DNA of 64,000 nucleotides from Prochlorococcus sp. AG-402-A21 (GTDB lineage Bacteria > Cyanobacteriota > Cyanobacteriia > PCC-6307 > Cyanobiaceae): NCBI GenBank assembly GCA_003279655.1, contig QCHI01000001.1, forward strand, positions 124,001-188,000, given 5' to 3'. Positions 1-18,136 of the stretch are shown here, one piece after another. How positions within the stretch are numbered: position 1 is the first letter of the stretch; each line of letters begins with the position of its first letter. Under the pieces are notes generated by a model. It worked only from the letters and a program-made list of their open reading frames with translations. It did no database searches and was not told where the DNA came from. The translations under genes and the position numbers were made by a program.

Positions 1-211
1 ATCCTCTTGTCCCAACAATGCCGGCTACATAGAGAGGTGTATCAATCGAAAATGTTGTAGCAGCCATCGACATTCCTGCAAGTAAACCATTGAGACGACG
101 ACCAGCGACAAAATAGTCCGCTTCATTATGATTTTTTTGAGAGATATAAATTCCTAATACCAAGGAAAATATTAAATAAAGAAATAAAATAAACCAATCA
201 ATAAATGTCAT
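1..211 (-). CDS. Sodium:solute symporter family protein, N-terminal part (cut by window edge)
   Basis: The visible 70 residues begin MTFIDWFILFLYLIFSLVLG, a first membrane helix, followed by ISQKNHNEADYFVAGRRLNG. The A-DYF-AGR motif after helix 1 is typical of the SSF (sodium:solute symporter, APC fold) family, and it is followed by the MSMAATTFSIDTPLYVAG stretch seen in these transporters. The protein would sit in the inner membrane and couple solute uptake to sodium. The substrate cannot be told from this part. The gene lies 28 bp downstream of rlmN on the same strand, so the two may share a transcript. The rest lies beyond the left edge. Confidence 0.75.
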   Translation of the reverse strand, partial: MTFIDWFILFLYLIFSLVLGIYISQKNHNEADYFVAGRRLNGLLAGMSMAATTFSIDTPLYVAGIVGTRG

Positions 212-239
212 AAGAGTTCAAAGTCATTATTTTTCTTAC

Positions 240-1498
<1,259 letters not shown>

Positions 1499-1534
1499 TT
1501 AGAAAATTTAGCAGAGTATTGTAGAAAAATTCAT

Positions 1535-5686
<4,152 letters not shown>

Positions 5687-7594
5687 TTATGAGGTAGCTG
5701 CTACAGCATCGATAATTGTATGATTCATTACTACTCGACCAACTGTGGTCAAGATGTAACGGCTAATCAAACCTCCATCTTCATCCAATCGATCGCGTCT
5801 ATATGTCCATTCCTCAATACGAGTACCATCTTTCAAAGTCTCGGAATTACGCGGTTTCTGAAGCTCATCGTCATCCTCAATTTCACCAACAAATCGTACC
5901 CAAACCCAATCATGTAAATCTATTCTTTTATCTTCAAGAGCTTGTAAAACGTCTTCAAGTGATGCATATGTATGTGCATAATCTCCAAACTTAGGCTGAT
6001 TTGCTTGAGGATGAGTTGCGGTTAGGTAATAGGAACCTAGAACCATATCTTGAGATGGAGTAACAATTGGATCCCCAGTTGCAGGGGAAAGAATATTATT
6101 GCTTGCAAGCATTAACATCCTTGCCTCTGTTTGCGCCTCGATTGCTAAAGGAACATGAACAGCCATTTGATCTCCATCAAAATCGGCATTAAAAGCTGGA
6201 CATACCAATGGATGCAACTGTATGGCTCGCCCTGCAACTAATTTTGGCTCAAAAGCTTGAATACCTAGTCGGTGTAGAGTAGGGGCACGATTGAGCAGGA
6301 TTGGATGACCATCTATAACTTCCTGTAATACCTGCATCACTTCATCGTCGGCTTTCTGGATCAATTTCTTTGCTGCTTTAATATTGTTGACAATATTCTG
6401 ACGAATCAATCTATGAATAACGAAAGGTTGAAAAAGCTCTATTGCCATTTCCTTTGGCAATCCACATTGATGCATTTTCAACTTGGGTCCAACTACAATT
6501 ACGGAACGACCTGAATAGTCAACTCTTTTCCCTAGTAAGTTCTGTCTAAATCTGCCTTGTTTACCTTCGATAATATCACTTAAAGATTTCAAGGGACGAT
6601 TATTTGCACCAACAACAGTTCTACCTCTTCTACCATTATCAATAAGTGCATCTACAGCCTCTTGCAGCATCCTTTTTTCATTTCTAACTATTATCTCTGG
6701 GGCTAATATTTCTTGTAGACGGGCAAGACGATTATTCCTATTTATTACTCTCCTATATAAGTCGTTTAAATCTGAGGTCGCAAATCTACCACCATCTAAT
6801 TGGACCATAGGTCGCAAATCAGGAGGTATTACAGGTATCGCATCTAAAACCATCCACTCTGGACTTGCACTAGTAGCAATAAAATTATCTATTACTCTTA
6901 GCCTTTTGATAAGCTTAGCTCTTTTTTGGCCTTTACTTGTGGAAATGTCCTCTCGCAATTGCTCCGCCACTTCTTTTAAGCTTAAATCTTCAAGTAATTG
7001 TTTTAAAGCTTCTGCACCTATTCCAACAATGGGTTCATTCTCAATAGTTGAATCCTCAGCATAAATCTCGTCTTCAATCTCAAGCCATTCGTCTTCAGTT
7101 AGTAATTGCTTATATTTAAGATCTTTACTATCTCCTATATCTAAAACGACATAACAATTAAAATAAACAATTTGTTCGACATCTCTAAGAGGCATATCTA
7201 ATAAAATAGCGACGTAGCTAGGAATGCCTTTTAAATACCAAACATGAGATACGGGCGCTGCCAGTTTAATAAATCCCATTCTATGCCTTCTTACACGACT
7301 TTCAGTTACTTCAACACCGCACCTTTCACAAACAATTCCACGATGTCTAACTCTCTTATATTTTCCACAATGACATTCCCAATCCTTAGACGGACCAAAA
7401 ATCTTTTCACAAAATAATCCGTCCATCTCAGGCTTCAGTGTTCGATAATTTATTGTTTCAGGCTTGGTAACTTCTCCTACAACCTGGCCATTGGGCAAAG
7501 TTCTTTGCCCCCATTCCATTATTCTTTCAGGTGAAGCTAGTTTGATTTTGACGTAATCAAAATGATTTTCCGTACGTAGATTGCTATTAGTCAT
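5687..7594 (-). CDS. rpoC1: DNA-directed RNA polymerase subunit gamma (RpoC1)
   Basis: The N-terminal part of the beta' subunit, a separate polypeptide in cyanobacteria. It carries the active-site motif NADFDGDQM (around residue 475), whose three aspartates hold the catalytic magnesium. The zinc-binding clamp cysteines are in [13 protein letters not shown] and VCERCGVEV near residues 70-90. The 635-residue length is normal. It lies 42 bp downstream of rpoB and directly before rpoC2, so the three subunits are co-transcribed. Confidence 0.98.
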   Translation of the reverse strand: MTNSNLRTENHFDYVKIKLASPERIMEWGQRTLPNGQVVGEVTKPETINYRTLKPEMDGLFCEKIFGPSKDWECHCGKYKRVRHRGIVCERCGVEVTESRVRRHRMGFIKLAAPVSHVWYLKGIPSYVAILLDMPLRDVEQIVYFNCYVVLDIGDSKDLKYKQLLTEDEWLEIEDEIYAEDSTIENEPIVGIGAEALKQLLEDLSLKEVAEQLREDISTSKGQKRAKLIKRLRVIDNFIATSASPEWMVLDAIPVIPPDLRPMVQLDGGRFATSDLNDLYRRVINRNNRLARLQEILAPEIIVRNEKRMLQEAVDALIDNGRRGRTVVGANNRPLKSLSDIIEGKQGRFRQNLLGKRVDYSGRSVIVVGPKLKMHQCGLPKEMAIELFQPFVIHRLIRQNIVNNIKAAKKLIQKADDEVMQVLQEVIDGHPILLNRAPTLHRLGIQAFEPKLVAGRAIQLHPLVCPAFNADFDGDQMAVHVPLAIEAQTEARMLMLASNNILSPATGDPIVTPSQDMVLGSYYLTATHPQANQPKFGDYAHTYASLEDVLQALEDKRIDLHDWVWVRFVGEIEDDDELQKPRNSETLKDGTRIEEWTYRRDRLDEDGGLISRYILTTVGRVVMNHTIIDAVAATS

Positions 7595-7636
7595 GTGAAA
7601 TTTGGATGTTTAAATGATTTGTTTCGATTGAGTAGA

Positions 7637-10600
7637 TTACTCCTCGTATTCTTTACCTAATGATTCATAGGTAGGTCTACTTGGCGTGCTCCTACGGGGA
7701 TTGACATCTTGCATTAAATCAACCTCTTTTCCATCATCTGTATAAACTCCGATATCTAATCCCAATGACTGAAGTTCTCTCATTAAAACTTTGAAAGACT
7801 CTGGGGTACCTGGCCTTGGGATTGGTTTACCTTTTACAATTGAATTAAGAGCCTCATTACGACCTTGCATATCATCAGACTTAACAGTTAACAGTTCTTG
7901 CAACGTATATGCGGCTCCATACGCCTCGAGTGCCCATACTTCCATTTCTCCCAATCTCTGTCCACCTTGTTGGGCCTTACCACCAAGAGGTTGTTGAGTC
8001 ACTAAAGAATATGGACCTGTAGAACGAGCATGAATTTTATCGTCTACGAGGTGTACAAGTTTTAGGAAATGGGCATAGCCAACAGCAACTGGTTGGTCAA
8101 ACGGCTCACCAGTTCTCCCATCAGTAAGAAGCAATTTCCCAGGTGACTTGGGGTCGTATACCCATGATTTACCAGGCTGATTTGCCGCTTCTTTCAAATA
8201 AGCTTGAACTGTTTGATTAGACATCTCCGGTCCATACATCTCATCAAAAGGTACAATTTTAACTCGACAATCCAAGTTTGAGGCGGCCCAACCCATGAGA
8301 AGCTCAAATACTTGCCCTACATTCATTCGACTTGGAACTCCTAGTGGATTAAGGCATATATCTACAGGCGTGCCATCTGGGAGGTAAGGCATGTCCTCTC
8401 TAGGCAAAATTCTACTGATAATCCCTTTATTACCATGCCTACCTGCCATTTTATCGCCAACTTGGATCTTCCTGCGTTGCGCCACATACACCCGGACAAC
8501 CATATTTGCACCAGGTGGAAGCTCATCACCTTGTTCTCTTGTATAGATTCTTACATCTACTACTCTTCCTCTCTCAGTTGAGGGCACTCGTAGAGAGTTG
8601 TCTCTTACATCTCTAGCTTTTTCTCCAAAGATAGCTCTTAAAAGTTTTTCCTCAGGGGGTTGATCTGATTCCCCTTTTGGGGTTACTTTCCCAACAAGAA
8701 TATCTCCGCTCTCAACGAAAGCACCTATTCTAATAATTCCCATTTCATCCAAATTCCCAAGATTTTCTTCCGAGACATTTGGTATCTCTCTTGTTATTTC
8801 CTCAGGACCTAACTTTGTTTGACGTGCTTCTATTTCATATTTTTCTATATGGACAGAAGTATATAGATCATCTTTAACTAATCTCTCGCTAACTAGAATT
8901 GCATCTTCATAGTTGTAACCTTCCCAGGGCATATATGCAATTAATACATTTTGACCGAGAGCTATTTCCCCTCCCTCACATGCTGATCCATCAGCCAAGA
9001 CTTGCCCAACAATTACTGGATCTCCATTAAAAACTATAGGCCTGTGGTTCAAGCAAGTATCTTGATTAGATCTCTGATATTTTTGCAAATAGTGCGTGTG
9101 GTCATTGCCTTCGTCATCAGTAACTACAATTGCATTCGCATCAACATAAGTCACTGTTCCATTTACTTTTGAGATTGGGACCATTCCAGAGTCTCTAGCA
9201 ACTTGTGTCTCCAAACCAGTTCCAACTAGTGGTCTTTCCGGACGTAAAAGAGGAACTGCTTGTCTTTGCATGTTTGAACCCATCAGAGCTCTATTAGCAT
9301 CATCGTGTTCCAAGAATGGAATCAAAGATGCTGCTACAGAAATAACCTGAACAGGTGATAGTTGGACATAATCAACTTGTTCAGGAGAAACCGTTTCAAA
9401 GTCTTGTCTATACCTAACGGGAACAAGTTCTGCTAATATTTTTCCTTCTTCATCTGTAGCCACATCTCCTGGAGCGACCCGACACTCATCTTCTAAATCT
9501 GCAGACAAGTAAATAGGGTCCCCTTCTTTAATTAATCGTCCATTTTCCACTTTCCAAAATGGTGTCTCAATAAAACCATATTCATTAACTCGAGCGTGCG
9601 TTGCTAAAGAATTTATTAGGCCTGCATTTGGCCCTTCAGGAGTTTCAATTGGACAAAGTCTTCCATAATGAGAAGGATGAATATCTCTCACTGCGAAACC
9701 AGCTCTTTCACGAGTCAAACCTCCTGGTCCCAAAGCAGAGATACGTCTTTTATGAGTTAATTCAGCTAATGGATTGGTTTGATCCATAAATTGACTTAAT
9801 TGACTTGAACCAAAAAATTCTTTTATTGCAGCAACTAAAGGTTTTGGATTTACCAATTGCGCTGGGGTAAGTGAGTCTGTCTCCCCAACAGTCATTCTCT
9901 CTTTAATTATCCGTTCAAGCCTGTTTAAACCAACTCGAACTTGATTTTGTAAAAGTTCTCCAACTGACCTCACTCTCCTATTACCTAAATGATCAATATC
10001 ATCTAAAGTTGCTCCACCAACGTCTAATTCTAAATTGATTAAATAATCTAGTGTAGATAGAACATCTTCGTTTGTAAGTGTTCTTACATTGTCAGGAATA
10101 GTTAAACGTAATTTTTTATTTATTTTATATCTTCCAACTCTTCCTAAGTCATAGCGTTTTGGATCGAAAAATCTTGTTTGAAGTAACTGTTGTCCACCAC
10201 TTACTGAAGGAGGCTCACCTGGTCTTAACTTTTTATAAAGCTCTAGCAATGCTTGATCTTCTGAACTTATACCTTCTTCATTTGCTGCATCAATTGACTT
10301 TTTATAAAACTCAGGATGTCTTAGTTTATCTATTACATCATTATCCGATAAACCCATTGCCCTCATTAGAACATGAGCATTGATTTTTCTTGTTTTATCT
10401 ACTCGGACATGCAACAAATCATTTTTATCAGTTTCAAACTTTAACCATGCTCCGCGATTAGGAATAACACTTGCGTTATAAGTTCTTCTACCATTTTTAT
10501 CTTGCTCATCTTTAAAATAAACTCCTGGACTGCGAACAATTTGATTGACTATTACTCTTTCAGCACCGTTTATTATAAAAGTTCCACGCTCAGTCATTAG

Positions 10601-10924
10601 AGGTAGTTCACCTATAAAAACTTCTTGTTCTTTGATCTCTCCCGTTTCTTTATTAACTAAACGACAAGTAACATACATTTGAGATGCAAACGTAGCATCT
10701 CTTCTCTTGGCTTCTTCTACATCATGCCTAGGGCGCTTAAGCTTGTATTCTGCTCCTATAAAATGCAACTCAAGCTTACCAGTATAGTCAGTAATGGGAG
10801 AAAAATTGTCTAATTCTTCTATTAAACCTTTATCCAAAAACCACTTAAAACTTGATCTTTGCACCTCAACCAAATCAGGCAGATATGTAGCTGCTTTGGC
10901 TACCTGAATCGCGCTTCTGCTCAT
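7637..10924 (-). CDS. rpoB: DNA-directed RNA polymerase subunit beta (RpoB)
   Basis: The beta subunit of RNA polymerase. It forms the catalytic cleft with beta' and carries the rifampicin pocket: the [31 protein letters not shown] and [13 protein letters not shown] motifs lie at about residues 380-450. C-terminal motifs ([32 protein letters not shown]) are intact. The 1095-residue length is typical of cyanobacteria, which lack the larger insertions of the E. coli protein. It is first in the rpoB-C1-C2 operon, with about 255 bp between it and tatD. No ribosomal-protein genes (rplJ/L) lie upstream in this window. Confidence 0.98.
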   Translation of the reverse strand: MSRSAIQVAKAATYLPDLVEVQRSSFKWFLDKGLIEELDNFSPITDYTGKLELHFIGAEYKLKRPRHDVEEAKRRDATFASQMYVTCRLVNKETGEIKEQEVFIGELPLMTERGTFIINGAERVIVNQIVRSPGVYFKDEQDKNGRRTYNASVIPNRGAWLKFETDKNDLLHVRVDKTRKINAHVLMRAMGLSDNDVIDKLRHPEFYKKSIDAANEEGISSEDQALLELYKKLRPGEPPSVSGGQQLLQTRFFDPKRYDLGRVGRYKINKKLRLTIPDNVRTLTNEDVLSTLDYLINLELDVGGATLDDIDHLGNRRVRSVGELLQNQVRVGLNRLERIIKERMTVGETDSLTPAQLVNPKPLVAAIKEFFGSSQLSQFMDQTNPLAELTHKRRISALGPGGLTRERAGFAVRDIHPSHYGRLCPIETPEGPNAGLINSLATHARVNEYGFIETPFWKVENGRLIKEGDPIYLSADLEDECRVAPGDVATDEEGKILAELVPVRYRQDFETVSPEQVDYVQLSPVQVISVAASLIPFLEHDDANRALMGSNMQRQAVPLLRPERPLVGTGLETQVARDSGMVPISKVNGTVTYVDANAIVVTDDEGNDHTHYLQKYQRSNQDTCLNHRPIVFNGDPVIVGQVLADGSACEGGEIALGQNVLIAYMPWEGYNYEDAILVSERLVKDDLYTSVHIEKYEIEARQTKLGPEEITREIPNVSEENLGNLDEMGIIRIGAFVESGDILVGKVTPKGESDQPPEEKLLRAIFGEKARDVRDNSLRVPSTERGRVVDVRIYTREQGDELPPGANMVVRVYVAQRRKIQVGDKMAGRHGNKGIISRILPREDMPYLPDGTPVDICLNPLGVPSRMNVGQVFELLMGWAASNLDCRVKIVPFDEMYGPEMSNQTVQAYLKEAANQPGKSWVYDPKSPGKLLLTDGRTGEPFDQPVAVGYAHFLKLVHLVDDKIHARSTGPYSLVTQQPLGGKAQQGGQRLGEMEVWALEAYGAAYTLQELLTVKSDDMQGRNEALNSIVKGKPIPRPGTPESFKVLMRELQSLGLDIGVYTDDGKEVDLMQDVNPRRSTPSRPTYESLGKEYEE

Positions 10925-11179
10925 TCGAGAACCTGCGTTTAATTTTAGAGGACGGGGTTTATGTCTTGTCTTTTAGGTCAAAGAATGATCTTTACTAAGA
11001 AAAAAACAAAAACAGTCTGCTAAAGGACTGAAATTTGAAAATGAATTTACTTAATCAACGAACAAACCGACTCAAAAGGTAAAACCTTCTTAAAGGATTA
11101 AGCGCAGATACCACGCTAGTCAAGACAATAAATAACTCTACACTCAAAACAGAGAATTAACTAGGGGAAATGATGATAT
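10925..11179. promoter_or_regulatory. Region between tatD and rpoB; probable rpo promoter and leader
   Basis: These 255 bp separate tatD from rpoB, both read leftward, so the rpo operon promoter should be here. A short inverted repeat (cagtc/gactg with an 8-base loop, about 11012-11029) is the only structure seen. No reading frame of convincing size is present, and no promoter elements were placed with confidence. Confidence 0.3.
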
Positions 11180-11971
11180 TTAAGGCAACGCAAACAATTC
11201 CCTTGCGTTTTGAGTAGTTTTTTCAGCAATTTCAAAAAAGCTTTCACCTCTAATCTCCGAAATTTTATCTACAACATGCTTTACAAAAGACGGCTCATTC
11301 CTTTTTCCTCTATGAGGAACAGGTGACAAAAAAGGGCTATCAGTTTCAACTAGAAATCTACTTGCCGGAACCTCTTTGGCGCATTCATGAATATCAATAG
11401 CGTTTTTGAAAGTTACATTTCCACTGAAGCTGATGTAAAAGCCAAGATCAAGAAACTCTCTCATCTCTTTAACATTTCCACTCCAGCAATGCATAACCCC
11501 TTTTGGACAGCAACCATCTTCAGAAAGTTTTGACAAAACTGCTGACATCTCTTTCGCTGCATCTCTGCAATGCACAATGACTGGTAAATTCAATTCAAAA
11601 GCTAAGTTCAATTGCGGCATTAAAATTGAAAGCTGCTCAGTCAAATTTTCTGCTTTAAAAAGATCAAGTCCTAATTCTCCTATTGCCACAACTCTACTGT
11701 CATCTAGAGCTGCCTTTTTTAAAACGCTTAAAGTTTCTGGTTCCCAATGATGCACATCCAATGGATGCACTCCAACTGAATATCTCATTTCCTGAAATTG
11801 ATCAGCCATTGATTTAATTGCTGGAATTTCAGAGGGTTCTACGCAAGCATGTAACAAAGCCTTTACCCCTTCTGATCTCCACCTTTCGGCAACCTTATCT
11901 CTATCTTCATTAAAGCTAGAGAATACGATATGGCAGTGACTGTCAATTATTGAACTTTTAGAATCGCTCAA
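11180..11971 (-). CDS. TatD family metal-dependent hydrolase
   Basis: A 263-residue TIM-barrel metal hydrolase of the TatD/YcfH type. The first metal ligands are the D10-SH12-CH14 cluster (DSHCHIVF). VAIGELGLD supplies the central glutamate, PVIVHCRDA and GVMHCWSGN give the next histidines, and LVETDSPFLSP carries the last aspartate. Family members are 3'-5' DNA exonucleases or related hydrolases, but the physiological substrate is not settled. Length is normal. It lies downstream of rpsT on the same strand, 49 bp away. Confidence 0.88.
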   Translation of the reverse strand: MSDSKSSIIDSHCHIVFSSFNEDRDKVAERWRSEGVKALLHACVEPSEIPAIKSMADQFQEMRYSVGVHPLDVHHWEPETLSVLKKAALDDSRVVAIGELGLDLFKAENLTEQLSILMPQLNLAFELNLPVIVHCRDAAKEMSAVLSKLSEDGCCPKGVMHCWSGNVKEMREFLDLGFYISFSGNVTFKNAIDIHECAKEVPASRFLVETDSPFLSPVPHRGKRNEPSFVKHVVDKISEIRGESFFEIAEKTTQNARELFALP

Positions 11972-12020
11972 GATAAAAAATAAAAAGTTCTTTCAAGATT
12001 AAACATTAGACTATTTGTTC

Positions 12021-12407
<387 letters not shown>

Positions 12408-12434
12408 TCAAATTGAACCAATAGCCAAAAGTTC

Positions 12435-13784
12435 ATGAAGCAAATAATTAATAAAGACGAGGTTCAAAAAACCTCTTCACAAAAGTCCATTATAAAAATA
12501 GCTAGAAATATTGATCAGGCTAACTTTGAGCTTAAGAAAATTACTGAGCGAACATCTGGAGCTGTTCAAGATAAAGCAATAAAGGTGGTTAACGATATTC
12601 TTAAAAACGTCATTAAAAGGGGGGATGAAGCTCTTTTAGAATACACTTCTCGCTTTGATGGTTTTCTGGCTGAGAAATTTGAAGTTCCATCAGATTTAAT
12701 AATGAAAGCATGGGAAGAGACCCCCAAGGCTTTGCAAGATTCACTCTTGTTGGCAAAAAAAAGAATTGAAAATTTTCATCGTCTTCAAATACCCCAAAAC
12801 ATCACTTACAACGGTCCTCATGGTGAGTCTTTAGAAAGAAGATGGAGTCCAGTTGAAAAAGCTGGAATATATGTACCTGGAGGAAGAGCCTCCTATCCAA
12901 GTACAGTTTTAATGAATGCTATTCCTGCATATGTCGCTGGAGTCAATCAAACCATCATGGTTTCTCCGGCCAACTCTAAAGGGGAAGTTAACCAAACCGT
13001 TTTAGCTGCAGCACATATTACAGGTATCAATAAGGTTTTTCGTATTGGTGGAGCTCAAGCAATTGGAGCTCTTGCAAATGGAACTGAATCAATTCCTAAA
13101 GTAGATGTAATTACTGGACCAGGGAATATATATGTGACCTTGGCAAAGAAAATCGTTTACGGAAAAGTTGGTATTGATTCTTTAGCTGGTCCTAGTGAAA
13201 TTCTAATCATTGCAGATCAATCAGCAAAAATAGAACATGTTGCATCAGACATGTTAGCGCAATCTGAACACGATCCCTTAGCTTCTGCAATCCTAATAAC
13301 TACTGACAAAAAATTATCGGAAAATTTGCCGTTTGAAATTGAACGTCAATTAATTAATCATCCAAGATTTGAAATATGCAAAAAATCAATTATGGATTGG
13401 GGGTTAATTATACTTTGCGATGATTTAGAAACTTGTGCAAAATTAAGTAATGCTTTTGCTCCAGAACATCTTGAATTACTTGTAAAAGACCCCAGAAAAT
13501 TATCAAAAAGAATCAAGAATGCAGGAGCAATATTCATGGGCTCATGGAGCCCTGAGGCTATTGGCGATTATCTTGGAGGGCCAAATCATACTCTTCCCAC
13601 TTCTGGAACTGCAAGATTTGCTGGCGCTCTTGGCGTAGAAACTTTTATGAAAAATACCTCAGTTATAGATTTTTCAAAGGAAGCCTTCAATGAGACTAAA
13701 AATGCTGTTGTGCATTTAGCCAATAGCGAGGGACTACATAGTCATGCAGAGTCAATAAGAATTAGAGATACTAAATCTTATTAA
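12435..13784 (+). CDS. hisD: Histidinol dehydrogenase
   Basis: Catalyses the last two steps of histidine synthesis, L-histidinol to L-histidine, with NAD and zinc. The 449 residues include GIYVPGG, the [15 protein letters not shown] region, [14 protein letters not shown], and the zinc and catalytic segments SEHDPLASA and AFAPEHLEL, followed by [12 protein letters not shown]. Length is slightly above the usual 430 because of an N-terminal lead. It overlaps convergent rpiA by 14 bp at the 3' end. No other his genes are adjacent. Confidence 0.96.
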   Translation: MKQIINKDEVQKTSSQKSIIKIARNIDQANFELKKITERTSGAVQDKAIKVVNDILKNVIKRGDEALLEYTSRFDGFLAEKFEVPSDLIMKAWEETPKALQDSLLLAKKRIENFHRLQIPQNITYNGPHGESLERRWSPVEKAGIYVPGGRASYPSTVLMNAIPAYVAGVNQTIMVSPANSKGEVNQTVLAAAHITGINKVFRIGGAQAIGALANGTESIPKVDVITGPGNIYVTLAKKIVYGKVGIDSLAGPSEILIIADQSAKIEHVASDMLAQSEHDPLASAILITTDKKLSENLPFEIERQLINHPRFEICKKSIMDWGLIILCDDLETCAKLSNAFAPEHLELLVKDPRKLSKRIKNAGAIFMGSWSPEAIGDYLGGPNHTLPTSGTARFAGALGVETFMKNTSVIDFSKEAFNETKNAVVHLANSEGLHSHAESIRIRDTKSY

Positions 13785-14481
13785 GTGATTTAACTCCCAC
13801 TTCATCATTTTCAACTTTCCCAACTAAAACCTCGTCAGTCAAATTCACAAAAAGTCCATTCTCAAGAACACCTGGAATGTTATTAATTTGACTCTCAATT
13901 AGCTCAGGTTGGTCAATACCATTCTTAAAAGTTAAATCAAGTATTAAGTTTCCCTGATCAGTTACTATAGGTCCTGCCTTTTTCTGGGCCATCCTTAGAT
14001 TCCCTTCTCCTCCTATATTTTTCAGTGTTTTTTGGACTTGTTTCCAGGCAGAAGGAAGAACCTCTACTGGTAATTTGAAATCAAGATTCAATTTCTCAAC
14101 AAGTTTTGTTGAATCAACAACAACTATAAATTTTTTAGCCAAAGCAGCAACAAGTTTTTCCTGAACATGACAGGCTCCTCCACCTTTTATGAGTTGAAAT
14201 TTTGGATCGACTTCATCTGCACCATCAATAGCAAGGTCAATTTCTGAAATTGAGGTAAGGGATTTAAGTGGTATTCCCAATTCAGTCGCAAGCACTTCTC
14301 CCTGAAAAGATGTAGTCACTCCAACAACATCTGTAATTTCTCCTGTTTTTATTTTCATAGCAAGAGCTTCAATCATCAAGGCTGCCGTGGAACCAGAACC
14401 AAGGCCAAGAATCATTCCGTTTTGAATTTGATTAACTGCTGCTTGAGCAACTGCTTGTTTCATCTGAGTTTGAAGATCCAT
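13771..14481 (-). CDS. rpiA: Ribose-5-phosphate isomerase A
   Basis: Interconverts ribose 5-phosphate and ribulose 5-phosphate in the Calvin and pentose phosphate cycles. The 236-residue protein shows the phosphate-binding [15 protein letters not shown] segment, the GADEVDP catalytic aspartate region, and [14 protein letters not shown] with the catalytic glutamate. Length is normal. The gene reads leftward, overlaps the end of hisD by 14 bp, and follows the HtrA gene by 36 bp, so it may be read from the htrA transcript. Confidence 0.96.
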   Translation of the reverse strand: MDLQTQMKQAVAQAAVNQIQNGMILGLGSGSTAALMIEALAMKIKTGEITDVVGVTTSFQGEVLATELGIPLKSLTSISEIDLAIDGADEVDPKFQLIKGGGACHVQEKLVAALAKKFIVVVDSTKLVEKLNLDFKLPVEVLPSAWKQVQKTLKNIGGEGNLRMAQKKAGPIVTDQGNLILDLTFKNGIDQPELIESQINNIPGVLENGLFVNLTDEVLVGKVENDEVGVKSLNKI

Positions 14482-14517
14482 TTAGTCGTACCTTTTCAAG
14501 AGACAGTAGCAAGATTT

Positions 14518-15696
<1,179 letters not shown>

Positions 15697-15725
15697 TCAA
15701 CTTAAAACAAAAAGAATTAGATTTT

Positions 15726-15838
15726 AGAGGTAACCGAAACCTTTATCTAGTAATATTAAACTGCCTGACGGTACCTCTTTAAATAGGGGAGTCAAAACTT
15801 AACCGCTCGGGCTTCCTGCCCGACCTCGATACCGTCTT
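15726..15838 (+). promoter_or_regulatory. Structured leader upstream of rimP with competing stems
   Basis: Three pairings are visible. (1) agaggtaaccg (15726-15736) pairs with cggtacctct (15769-15778), leaving one bulged A. (2) gacggta (15767-15773) pairs with taccgtc (15830-15836), just ahead of the TTG start at 15839. (3) tcgggc/gcccga (15807-15812 and 15818-15823) form a perfect hairpin with a ttcct loop. Stems 1 and 2 share bases 15769-15773 and exclude each other. TAATAT near 15752 could be a -10 box, in which case only stems 2 and 3 would lie fully in the RNA. Autogenous control is inferred, not shown. Confidence 0.45.
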
Positions 15839-16309
15839 TTGTCTAATCAAACTGTTTCAGACTTGAAAATTCTTACAGCAAGGTCAGCTACTCATTATGG
15901 CTTTGATGTAACTGATTTTAAGATTTTCACTCATTTAAATCCTTTATCAATTCAAGTTAATATCCGACACAAAAATCCTGAAAAGAAAGTCACTATTGAT
16001 GACTGCTCTACTTTAAGTGAAGATATTGATGAAGCTATCCAAAATTCTTCTATCCTTAATCAGCCTTTCACTCTAGAGATCAGTAGCGAAGGAGTGGGTG
16101 AAATCTTAACTGAAGAAAAAGATTTTCTAATTTTCAAAGGTTTTCCAATTGAAGTTACTTATCAGGATTTAAAAAAAATTGAACAACAAACAAATGGTTT
16201 GCTTCTAAAAAGGACAGATTATGATCTCCAAATAAATCAAAAGGGGAAAACTCAACGAATCCCAGTCGAAGACGTAATTACAGTCCGACTCACAACACCT
16301 TCTGGTTAA
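15839..16309 (+). CDS. rimP: Ribosome maturation factor RimP
   Basis: Needed for 30S maturation. The 156-residue protein has the RimP pattern: an N-terminal alpha-beta domain with DDCSTLSEDIDEAI (around residue 60), then LEISSEGVGEIL and a C-terminal SH3-like domain with IPVEDVITVRL. In most members the ISSPG motif stands where this protein has ISSEG, a typical picocyanobacterial deviation. The start is TTG at 15839 (MSNQTVSDL); no suitable ATG lies nearby. It heads rimP-nusA-ylxR-infB, a very widely conserved operon order. Confidence 0.9.
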   Translation: MSNQTVSDLKILTARSATHYGFDVTDFKIFTHLNPLSIQVNIRHKNPEKKVTIDDCSTLSEDIDEAIQNSSILNQPFTLEISSEGVGEILTEEKDFLIFKGFPIEVTYQDLKKIEQQTNGLLLKRTDYDLQINQKGKTQRIPVEDVITVRLTTPSG

Positions 16310-16364
16310 AATCTAGATATCAACTATCTAAACCAATCATTCTCATCTTTATATCCCATCATCG

Positions 16365-17801
16365 ATGGCTCTTGTTCTACTCCCAGGCTTAAATAACTTA
16401 ATTGAAGACATTAGTGAGGAAAAAAAACTTCCATCACAAGTAGTCGAAGCTGCTTTAAGAGAAGCACTTCTGAAAGGCTATGAAAGATATCGAAGAACTC
16501 TTTACTTGGGTATCAGTGAAGATCCTTTTGAGGAAGATTATTTTAGTAATTTTGATGTTGGATTGGATTTAGAAGAGGAAGGATATAGGGTTTTAGCAAG
16601 TAAAATAATCGTCGAAGATGTTGAGAGTGATGATCATCAAATAGCAATAGCTGAGGTTATGCAAGTTGCTGATGATGCTCAAGTTGGAGATACCGTAGTC
16701 TTGGATGTAACTCCAGAAAAAGAAGATTTTGGAAGGATGGCTGCAGCTACAACCAAGCAAGTTCTAGCCCAAAAGTTGAGAGATCAACAAAGAAGAATGA
16801 TTCAAGAGGAATTTGCTGATTTAGAAGATCCAGTACTAACTGCAAGAGTCATAAGATTTGAAAGGCAGTCAGTAATTATGGCAGTAAGTTCAGGATTAGG
16901 GAGACCAGAGGTAGAGGCAGAGCTCCCTAGAAGAGATCAATTGCCTAATGATAATTATCGAGCTAATGCAACATTTAAAGTATTCCTTAAAGAAGTTAGT
17001 GAGATCCCTAGACGAGGGCCTCAACTTTTTGTAAGCAGATCAAATGCTGGACTGGTTGTCTATTTATTTGAAAATGAGGTTCCTGAGATCCAAGAGGGGT
17101 CAGTAAGAATTGTTGCTGTTGCTCGTGAGGCTAATCCACCTTCAAGAGCAGTGGGTCCTAGAACAAAAGTAGCTGTTGACAGTATTGAAAGAGAGGTTGA
17201 CCCAGTTGGGGCATGTATTGGTGCTAGAGGGGCTCGAATTCAACAAGTAGTTAATGAACTTCGTGGAGAAAAAATAGATGTTATTCGTTGGTCTTCTGAC
17301 CCTGTTCAATACATCTGTAACTCACTAAGTCCTGCAAGAGTTGAAGTAGTAAGACTTGTGGACCCAGAAGGTCAGCATGCACATGTACTAGTACCTCCAG
17401 ATCAGCTTAGTCTTGCCATTGGTAGAGAAGGGCAAAATGTAAGACTTGCCGCAAGGCTAACAGGTTGGAAAATAGATATCAAAAATTCACATGAATATGA
17501 TCAAGCAACTGAAGATTCAGAGGTTGCAGAATTAATTTCTCAACGGGAAGAAGAAGAGTCTTTACAGAGAGATGCTGAGCAGAGGTTAGAAGCAGAACAA
17601 GCAGCCAGAGCAGAAGAAGATGCAAGATTAAGAGAGCTTTATCCTCTTCCAGAAGACGAGGAAGACTTTCCAGATGATCAGTTATCAGACAATACTGATG
17701 GAATAGTATCTGAATCTGCTGAAAGTGATATTGAAGAAATAACCGAAGAGGATATTACTGCTGAAGATAAAGTAACTACAGAAGAGGAAGGAACCCGGTG
17801 A
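16365..17801 (+). CDS. nusA: Transcription termination/antitermination protein NusA
   Basis: Binds RNA polymerase and nascent RNA and modulates pausing, termination and antitermination. Domain order in the 478 residues is an N-terminal polymerase-binding domain (1-130), an S1 domain (about 140-210), and KH1 and KH2 (about 230-380; GACIGARGARIQ and AIGREGQNVRLAARLTGW). The C-terminal tail is very acidic and low in complexity, and there are no AR repeats, as is usual in cyanobacteria. The stop overlaps the GTG start of the YlxR gene by 4 bases. Confidence 0.96.
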   Translation: MALVLLPGLNNLIEDISEEKKLPSQVVEAALREALLKGYERYRRTLYLGISEDPFEEDYFSNFDVGLDLEEEGYRVLASKIIVEDVESDDHQIAIAEVMQVADDAQVGDTVVLDVTPEKEDFGRMAAATTKQVLAQKLRDQQRRMIQEEFADLEDPVLTARVIRFERQSVIMAVSSGLGRPEVEAELPRRDQLPNDNYRANATFKVFLKEVSEIPRRGPQLFVSRSNAGLVVYLFENEVPEIQEGSVRIVAVAREANPPSRAVGPRTKVAVDSIEREVDPVGACIGARGARIQQVVNELRGEKIDVIRWSSDPVQYICNSLSPARVEVVRLVDPEGQHAHVLVPPDQLSLAIGREGQNVRLAARLTGWKIDIKNSHEYDQATEDSEVAELISQREEEESLQRDAEQRLEAEQAARAEEDARLRELYPLPEDEEDFPDDQLSDNTDGIVSESAESDIEEITEEDITAEDKVTTEEEGTR

Positions 17802-18076
17802 GTCAAAGAAACCCCATTCTGCGTAGATGTGTAGCTTGCAAAAAAGTGCTTGATAGGAAGTGTCTTTTAAAAGTTACTAGAGATTTTCAGAATGGAGTAC
17901 TTATCTCATGCGGAATGGGAAGATCAGCCTATCTCTGTCCAACTGAATCATGTTTTGAAGAAGCTTTGAAGCGTAAACGATTACAAAAAGCCTTGAGATG
18001 TGATATTCACTCAAGCGTTTTCAATATGCTCCAAAAACAACTTAATACCTGCAATGATTCAGATACTGAGGCATGA
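17798..18076 (+). CDS. YlxR family RNA-binding protein (DUF448)
   Basis: A 92-residue protein with the YlxR signature RRCVACKK near the N-terminus, then LLKVTRD and GRSAYLCP. The family lies between nusA and infB in many bacteria and is thought to bind RNA. In some species it influences rnpB transcription, but its role here is unknown. It starts at GTG 17798 inside the nusA stop (GTGA overlap), which implies translational coupling. Confidence 0.88.
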   Translation: MSQRNPILRRCVACKKVLDRKCLLKVTRDFQNGVLISCGMGRSAYLCPTESCFEEALKRKRLQKALRCDIHSSVFNMLQKQLNTCNDSDTEA

Positions 18077-18136
18077 TACTCATGAAGAGAACTCAGTTAA
18101 CTCAAAAACCAAATCTAAAGTTCAAGCACAACATTA

